A DNA stretch of 64,000 nt from Toxonevra muliebris (Eukaryota > Arthropoda > Insecta > Diptera > Pallopteridae), in the NCBI GenBank assembly GCA_963691655.1, contig OY829326.1, positions 20,758,878-20,822,877 on the forward strand, written 5' to 3'. This document shows, one piece after another, positions 57,773 to 64,000 of this stretch. The position numbers and the translations under genes are program-made. The notes below the pieces were generated by a model, which worked only from the letters and a program-made list of their open reading frames with translations, made no database searches and was not told the origin of the DNA. Each line of letters begins with the position of its first letter. Positions within the stretch are counted from its first letter, which is position 1.

Positions 57773-59395
57773 AACTATAAAAGTTATATTTTTCTGTAAT
57801 TTGTAAAATGTTATCAATTAAATAAAAAAAAAATCAAAACTCTAAGATCAACCGTTTAAAAATTATTGAATTTTATATATGTTAAGATTTTTTCGATCTC
57901 ACTCCTTAATTTCACCAATTCACAAAATAAATATTCGGGAAGTTTTCAGAGTACATGTACATTTCAATGGTCTCTTTAGACTTACAAAACACCTAAAGAG
58001 TGATCATCCTAATCCCTTGTTCACAGCGGGGTGTAGGGCATAAAAAGAATAACAAGTAAAAAGCCAATTAAGGTATTCAAATGCGCGCAGCAATTAATTG
58101 CAAATACAACAAAAACAACTACAACGGGGCACAACTAGAAGTACCACTACTACATACTTTCCGGTAATTAATATGTTAAAAACAACAAGAGCAACAACAG
58201 CAACAAGCTCGATAAAATCTACAACAAACAAGCAAGACAAAAAATGTATTGCCAGGCGCTGCTGGAGGGTGATGAGATGAGCGCGCACATGCGCATTTAA
58301 ACAATTTATATTATGTGCACGCTATTTCTTCTTCTTCTTTTGAGTTCTTCTTTTCGCTGGTGGAATACAACAAACAAGATCAAAAGATATAGAATTGGTA
58401 CACAGAGGACAGATCACAGATTTTGACAACATGCTACAAAATGTTGCTGCTGAATGAAGTTGAATGTTGCGAGGTAGACAAGGTTTTGAGAAAAGCCGAG
58501 AAAGTGAAAAGTTTGAAAGGGTGAAATTTTGTAACTCTATATCTTCAAACACAAAATAGCAAGTTCATTTAAAGTTTTCACCCGAAAAAAAGCAAATAAG
58601 GCAGCTGAACAAAATCACTTTACCATAACGAAACTGCAATAAAAAAATAAAAGAAACTTTAAATCAACGTGATCCGAACACGTGCGCCGGGTTGCCAACA
58701 TCAACCAAGCAAGCAACCACCAACATCACTCACTCATTTACCGTCACAACAATCATCGTTGTTCATCGTCATCATCATGATTCTCATCGTTGTCATGGCG
58801 TCAAATTACGCGCGCTTTTGAAAAGCGGAAAAACTTAACTTGAAAATAAACACAATCAGCAACCAACAAAAAATGCATAAACCTTAAACAAAGAATAATA
58901 TACAAGTAGAGGAATGGAAGTAGGGGAACGCCGCCGAAAAGCAAGAACAAACAATCAAACCAACAAAACGACTCTGAGTTACAAAAGCTCAAGACACAAT
59001 GATGACATGCAAAACCACAATAAAAAACTTCAAGAGTGTAGCGCCAAAAAAGATAAGCAATCTACACAAAGCCGTGCAGACACACACAGACACAAGGCTC
59101 AAGCGCAATCACTTCTTTTTGTTTTTTTGTGTATTTTCAATGCAACAAGTTTATGTGTGTATGCGCGCGCATGCGCAATTGCAATTTATTTCAATCGACA
59201 TCAAATTGACAAGATTTGTTTTTATTTTTCTCGTATTTCTTTTCTGCTAGAACTTGGTAACTTGGCTACAATTTTCTTATGATCTTACAGTGTAGCAAAA
59301 AGATTGAAGAGTCTCAGAAAATAAATATTAGTTATTATATTTTTAACTGAAATAGATAAGTACATTAATCTCAAATAAAAAATTGTAAGTGTAAA
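57773..59395. other. Non-coding stretch
   Basis: No gene is supported. CAA/CAG-rich sequence near 58095-58240, CATCGTTGTTCATCGTC-type sequence near 58745-58798, and a GTATGCGCGCGCATGCGC block near 59159-59176. ORFs at 58914-59282 overlap on composition. Confidence 0.4.
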
Positions 59396-59466
59396 ACAAA
59401 CATCAGTCGGTTTTTGTTTGAATAAAGAGCGAAAGTGTTTTACTCTTGTCAGATTTTACCCTTAAG
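59396..59466 (-). repeat. Short dispersed repeat, inverted copy of 12449-12525
   Basis: The reverse complement shares GTAAAATCTGACAAGAGT and CTCTTTATTCAAACAAAA with 12449-12525. Confidence 0.5.
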
Positions 59467-59611
59467 ATCTTTAAATTTCTTTTTTCGGTTTCCTCATCCC
59501 CAGTGATATGTAAATACACGTGTGATGAAAATATTGAGCATTCGAATATTCGAAGAAGCACTTGCCAAATAGAAATGATAAAAATCTTTAAAACTAAACT
59601 TGATTTTATTA

Positions 59612-59920
59612 GAAATGGTCGTCGTACCGTGGACTGTTACGCAGAGGTGCCCGGGTTCATATCTCGGCAAGCTCAAAAATCAAAAATAGAAAATAAAAAA
59701 TTTTTCTACACCGCACCACTTCTTGGCTGGCAATGGCAAACCTCCAAGAGTAAAAAAAATGATTGTGAAAAGCTTTTCACTTCGCCGTTCGGATTCGGCA
59801 CAAAGCTGTAGGTTCCTTCCATTCTTATAAATACAACTTACACAACATGAATGGATGCGAAAAGCTCAGCCTTGGCCCTCCATGGGCTCCATTGTGCCAT
59901 AATAAGTAGTAGTAGTAATG
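59612..59920 (+). repeat. tRNA-derived SINE, copy 3 (most complete)
   Basis: A-box-like TGGTCGTCGTACCGTGG and B-box-like GGGTTCATATCTCGG form the head. The body follows in order: TTTTTCTACACCGCACCACT, TTGGCTGGCAATGGCAAACC, TCCAAGAG, GAAAAGCTTTTCACTTCGCC, GTTCGGATTCGGCACAAAGC, TGTAGGTTCCTTCCATTC, ACACAACATGAATGGATGCG, AGCTCAGCCTTGGCCCTCC and TTGTGCCATAATAAGTAG. Copies 1 and 2 share these blocks. The weak short ORF at 59446-59811 crosses it and is not a gene. Confidence 0.7.
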
Positions 59921-62154
59921 AAGATATAATGAATTCAATTTGAAAGACTAACCGTGTAAAAAATCGTTCATTCACTATTAAATATAGAAAAAATATGCAA
60001 TTGAAGAGGTAGTGAAAGAAAGACGTTATTTTGGAATGGGTATTCACAAATTTCTAGAGAAATATAAAAAATGTATAGCTAGCGATAGTGCATACTTTGA
60101 ATAAACCATTTTTTTACCTTTCTCTCAAATTAAACATGTTTTTTAAGAATTATTAACCGCCACACCAGGTATGTATTTAAAACTGCATCCCTTATCTTTT
60201 AAACTATGAGAAATTATTCTAAAAAAATTAAATAAAAATCTGTTCTATTAAACTTTTATTGAATTTAGCTCACTGTACCTCGCTTCCTTTTATACTATGC
60301 ATTTATATCTTTTAATTTCTTCAATGCATGTGTTTGTTGTTGTTGCTGCTGTTCAAATTGGTGTCAATATATTGAATTGAAATATAATGTCTTAAAGGCA
60401 TCAAACGACAAGCAGCAGCCGCTAGCGGCAATGTCAAATGAATCTCGATCACATGTGTCAAAGTGTTTTTGAGGTTATTATTTATTTTACAGTTATATTT
60501 CTATTATTATTTGAAGTGTTTACAGTGAATACTTTCTATTTACTTGCTTTACTTTTATTTCTTTAATGAGTTGAATATTTGGAAAGGGCGTTTTAATAAT
60601 AGTAACAACATTATTGCCGCCATTTTTTGTGATTTTCTTTTGGTAGCATTTGCAATACATTTATCAATTTGGCAACAGCCGGTTTGTTTCGTTTCGTTTC
60701 TTGCCATTGCTGTCACATTTCGATTTTCACGGTTGCTATTTTTCTTCCTGTTAGTTTGCGGGTATCATGTGACTAGCAAATAGTTAAGTTATAAGTAGTT
60801 AGAGGGGTAATACTAAAAAACTGTAAAGAATACTGAAAATTCTTTACAATTTATGGTTTTGCTATAATTTTACACTTTTCTGGAAATTATTTTATATATG
60901 GAGCTCTCATTTCCTCTCACTTACTGATTAACTGTATTGTTGCTTACAGTGGCTCCTAATTCTTTTTTTTTCTAACTTTGAAAGGCTCTCAGCACACATT
61001 GTACCGCTCACTTCCTTGATTGTATTGTTGTACCTACATGCACTTGAATTAGTTTTTGTGCGCTGCTATTATTGTTCCATTGCTGTTGTATATTTTTGTA
61101 TGTCAAATCAATTTTATGTTTTTTGTATTTTTTTTTTAACCTTATTTTTTCAGCTTTTCTTCTGCACTGTTTTGCTCCTATTTTTTTTTTCTTATTGCTG
61201 TTACTATTTATTTTCTGGTTCAACGCTTTATTTTTTAGTTATTGTGGTTTTTAATAGTCGATTGCCTTCACCACAACCACACACACACACACATACACAC
61301 ATGCATAAATGCACATATATCTGTGTTACATTCGCAGCGCCATCGTGAAAGGCTCTCCCTCTCTCTCGCTCTTAAAGTGAATTAAGATGACAGCTTTCTG
61401 ATAGCCATTCTCTTTTTAACATTTTAAGAATTTTGCTATATATACCTACTTCTTTTAATGATTGCTCAAATTGTTATTGTTGTTTGAAATGAAGGTACTA
61501 AAAAGGAAAATGGCTGCTGCCACAATTTAGTGATAGTTAGCAAAAATACGGAATCATTTAACGAGTAGAGTAGGCAGCAGTAGAGTAAGTAGCGGTTGAC
61601 ATTAAAAGAATAAGAAAATTCGCTTACAATAAACGATACTGATCGATTTTATATCACTTCCCAGAACAATAGTGACTTAAAATAAATCATTTATTATATA
61701 AAAAAAAATAATTAGGCAAACGCTGAAGTGAGACAACAGACTTATATTGCAGAGTGAATCAATTGATCGAGCGTACAAATTTTAATGACTCTGAGTTAGA
61801 TGAGTTGATATTTCTATAATTGCAAATGTCAACTATTACGTACCTATGGAGGAAAAAGGTCATGAACGAAAGGCATCATCAAAGTTATGGTGAACGTATG
61901 TCACGAAAAAAGGGCTGAACAAAGAGACTCCGGCGTCAACATGGGTACATGAACTTCGCACACAATATATGAATATACCCTCGCACAAACTCAAAGCAGG
62001 CGAAACCTGACAATCTTGTTAGAGCAGCCCGCTATGTTTTTTTTTTTTGAGATCAATATTTAGAAGACCAAAATCATGAGGGATGGTGACCAACGTCCCA
62101 GCTGATCACATCTCAATTGAAGGTCAGCATTCGTTTAGTCAGCCCTCACATATA
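59921..62154. other. Non-coding stretch
   Basis: No gene is supported. (CA)n near 61272-61300, CT-rich run near 61355-61371, T tracts near 61128 and 61180. The T-rich ORFs at 60544-61348 are compositional. Confidence 0.4.
61271..61300. repeat. (CA)n microsatellite
   Basis: CACAACCACACACACACACA, then CATACACACA, read directly. Confidence 0.9.
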
Positions 62155-62439
62155 CAGTATTTTCAACAAGAGCGTATTTGGCTTAATTGTACGAACAACT
62201 TTAAGTATCAAGTTTAACTTTATTTTCAACATTCAATATTTCATTGCGAATGGTGCTGTATTACCTTTCAAACAATCGCATTTATAATTTCGTTGTATAA
62301 GCAATTTTTCAAATCGTACTCCGTGTATGCACAAATTTTTTAAGCTGCCATTCTTTGCTCACATTCAAAGAAATCCAAAATGTCCTGAAGAAGTTGAAGG
62401 CATTCATTTTTTTAAGACACCAGAATGTTGACGACTTAC

Positions 62440-63720
62440 CAAATCATTGTGCTTCTAGAGGAACATCACAGCAGCAGGATTTGGTGATAGTATGAGTTTT
62501 TGAAGCCAATTCTACCGTTACACTTGAAGCAGCCCAACAAAAACTGGCGCAGAAGGTCACTAATATATCCCTTAGTATAATCCAAAGTCGTTTAAATGAA
62601 TTCCAAATTGAATTCTGAGCTACCATAATCAAACTCTAACTGACGGCAAAACAATCAACGATTGGAACGATGTGGCCTTTACAGACGCATCTTTTTTATA
62701 GACTGCAGGCACCATAAAACGTGCATTGTCCATTAAGGACAGTAAGATGGTTCTGAGATTAGGTAAGCATCCAGGACAAGCTCATGTTTGGGGATGCTTT
62801 TGAAAACGGAGTTTCGACAGGATAATCATGTTTACGAGAAATTCGGATATCCAGTACATAATTCATTTATACCAGCATAGACTCTTGTCTTCTGCCAATT
62901 ACTGATTTGGGAAAAGAAATCGAAATTGAATGCTTTCAGAGGGCAGGACCCTAAACATCAAAGTCGCTTGTGCAGTAGGTGAAAAGAGGAAAATTGGAAA
63001 AGAATTTTGGACTGCGTCTCTCAATCTTCAGATGCCAACCCACGGTTGCCACTTACTCATTTTATTTTGTACCAATATTTACAAAAAAATGTACCAAATG
63101 GGGAAAAAATGTACCAAATTTTTATATAGAATAAATAACTTTATTAACAATTTTTTGTCAGTTTATTATATAGCATTATATTATTAAGAGTATTGTATTC
63201 AAATTTATTCCTTAATTTGTTTTTTTATTGGACTCAAGTCAACAAATTTATTTTCAGCAGCAGCTGAGCAATATATATATAAATTTAGTTAATTTTTCAA
63301 ACCGCATTTCGCCTACTCTATTTTTAATACTTACTTAATTACTTTTTGCCAAAAAATTGCTAATTCTGAACAATTTTCTAATTTCTAAAGTATTTCGAAA
63401 ATATGTTTACAATTCTTGATTACTATAAAAGCTAACTTTGCCCACAGAATGTACCAAATTTTGAAAACATGTACCAATGTACCAAGAGCAAAAAAATGTA
63501 AAAAAATTTACCAGTTTTGGTAGAATTGTACCAAAGTGGCAACCGTGTGCTAACCACATTGAACACTTCTGAGCAATTATTAAGCTTAAGATGAGCAGAA
63601 AATATGCTAAGAGCATTGACCAATTGAAACGACAGATTAGGTCAAAATGGCGCTGCTACGCTGACGGTGATGACCACGAAATTACTCAAAATTTTTATAA
63701 CTGGATAGTATATTGATATG
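62440..63720 (+). pseudogene. Tc1-like transposase relic (DD34E type)
   Basis: The N-terminal part reads EAAQQKLAQKVTNISLSIIQ then SRLNEF, like the second helix-turn-helix. TINDWNDVAFTDASF holds the first Asp (FTDxS), and KHPGQAHVWGCF the VWGCF motif, followed by a TGA. In another frame GQDPKHQSRLCSR (Asp at 62947-62949) matches DNDPKHxS. KEENWKRILDCVSQSSDANH then IEHF, read across the insertion, matches W(P)SQSPDxNPIExxW with the catalytic Glu. The tail reads KLKMSRKYAKSIDQLKRQIR then SKW. Multiple stops and frameshifts make it dead. Restoring the reading by removing 63041-63547 supports both calls. Confidence 0.75.
63041..63547. mobile_element. 507-bp hAT-like MITE inside the Tc1-like relic, 8-bp TSD
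   Basis: The left end is CACGGTTGCCACTT; the right end is its exact reverse complement. TSD TGCCAACC (63033-63040) and TGCTAACC (63548-63555) differ by one base. Interior motifs TGTACCAAATTTT and TGTACCAAATGGGG repeat near both ends. No coding capacity. The GGTTGCCA end resembles the element at 29464. Confidence 0.87.
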
Positions 63721-63782
63721 TCAGCGCATTGGACAAAGAAATGTTTAAAAATAATGCGGGATTTTTTTTTTTTTTTTTTTTT

Positions 63783-64000
63783 GAAGGACTTAGGCCTGAA
63801 TCTTGATTTAGAGTTGAGAAAGGCAATGAGCAGCAGCATAGCCTACAAGGAAACAGATATCAAAGAACCTGTAAACATGTTTCACCATTAAAAAAGAGAA
63901 GATTAGTCAAGCCTTATAATCAATATGGATTATTAAAAATTCTCTTTCAAAAATTTATTTCAGATTAATACTTAAGTCAACATCTCAGTTATTAAGTCAT
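63783..64000. other. Unassigned end of window
   Basis: Nothing recognised after the T22 run (63761-63782). Confidence 0.3.

Larger units (their letters stand above)
62155..63760 (+). mobile_element. Tc1-like element relic, split by a hAT-like MITE
   Basis: A probable left end lies at TA|CAGTATTTTCAACAAGAG (about 62154), followed by a leader and the broken transposase at 62440-63720. No matching right end is visible before a T22 run at 63761. Without the 507-bp insertion it would be about 1.1 kb. Confidence 0.6.

Noticed and set aside
58681..58700. GGGTTGCCAAC resembling a hAT-like terminus
   Set aside because: No preceding CA end, partner terminus or 8-bp duplication; it lies in CAA/CAG-rich simple sequence.
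1..64000. CRISPR arrays, bacterial operons or phage
   Set aside because: No spaced palindromic direct repeats or dense gene packing; composition and transposons are those of an insect nuclear genome.

Overview
The window is AT-rich, gene-poor nuclear DNA from an insect, most likely a higher (brachyceran) fly and plausibly a tephritid fruit fly. Evidence: mariner, Tc1-like, hAT-like and piggyBac-like DNA transposons; decayed RTE-like and RNase-H-bearing non-LTR retrotransposons; a tRNA-derived SINE whose body (CTGGCAATGGCAAA core) I associate with tephritid genomes; and abundant GTT/CAA/CAG, poly-A/T and ATGTATGTACATA-type simple sequence, as in fly introns and intergenic DNA. The family assignment is inference. 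I found no convincing multi-exon host gene. The best non-transposon ORF is a 92-residue lysine/glutamate-rich reading frame at 599-877 (minus), which I cannot identify.

Layout. 0-9 kb: the unidentified ORF, two of three arrays of a degenerate 12-bp repeat, a pogo-like 341-bp MITE, transposon termini, a minus-strand RNase H relic and a SINE. 10-14 kb: a 310-bp MITE (first of three full copies) and a weak TATA/Inr promoter candidate. 14-17.5 kb: a 16-bp minisatellite split by a hAT-like element with an exact 8-bp target duplication, itself carrying a mariner with a dead transposase. 20-28 kb: a piggyBac-like MITE candidate, CAG/CAA arrays, an RNase H relic and a 1.1-kb hAT-like element (exact 8-bp duplication). 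29-34 kb: the densest cluster, with an RTE-like relic split by a hAT-like element that contains a MITE (three levels), a 950-bp piggyBac-like candidate with repeated KpnI/SmaI-type palindromes, a SINE, two more MITE copies and a non-LTR tail. 37-41 kb: an inverted, 5'-truncated second mariner and an RNase H/zinc-motif relic. 43-50 kb: a perfect 18-bp-stem hairpin, a 519-bp Tc1-like deletion derivative with intact ends, the second G-rich-ended hAT-like copy, an RT fragment and a third, different mariner. 53-64 kb: the largest 12-bp array, a full-length but broken Tc1-like transposase gene, a SINE, and a Tc1-like relic split by a 507-bp hAT-like MITE.

Every transposase or reverse transcriptase seen is broken by stops, frameshifts, deletions or (first mariner) loss of a catalytic residue, so nothing here should move by itself. 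Many non-autonomous elements keep terminal repeats and target duplications, which makes the relative order of insertion readable. The rest looks like intronic or intergenic sequence in which I see no gene.
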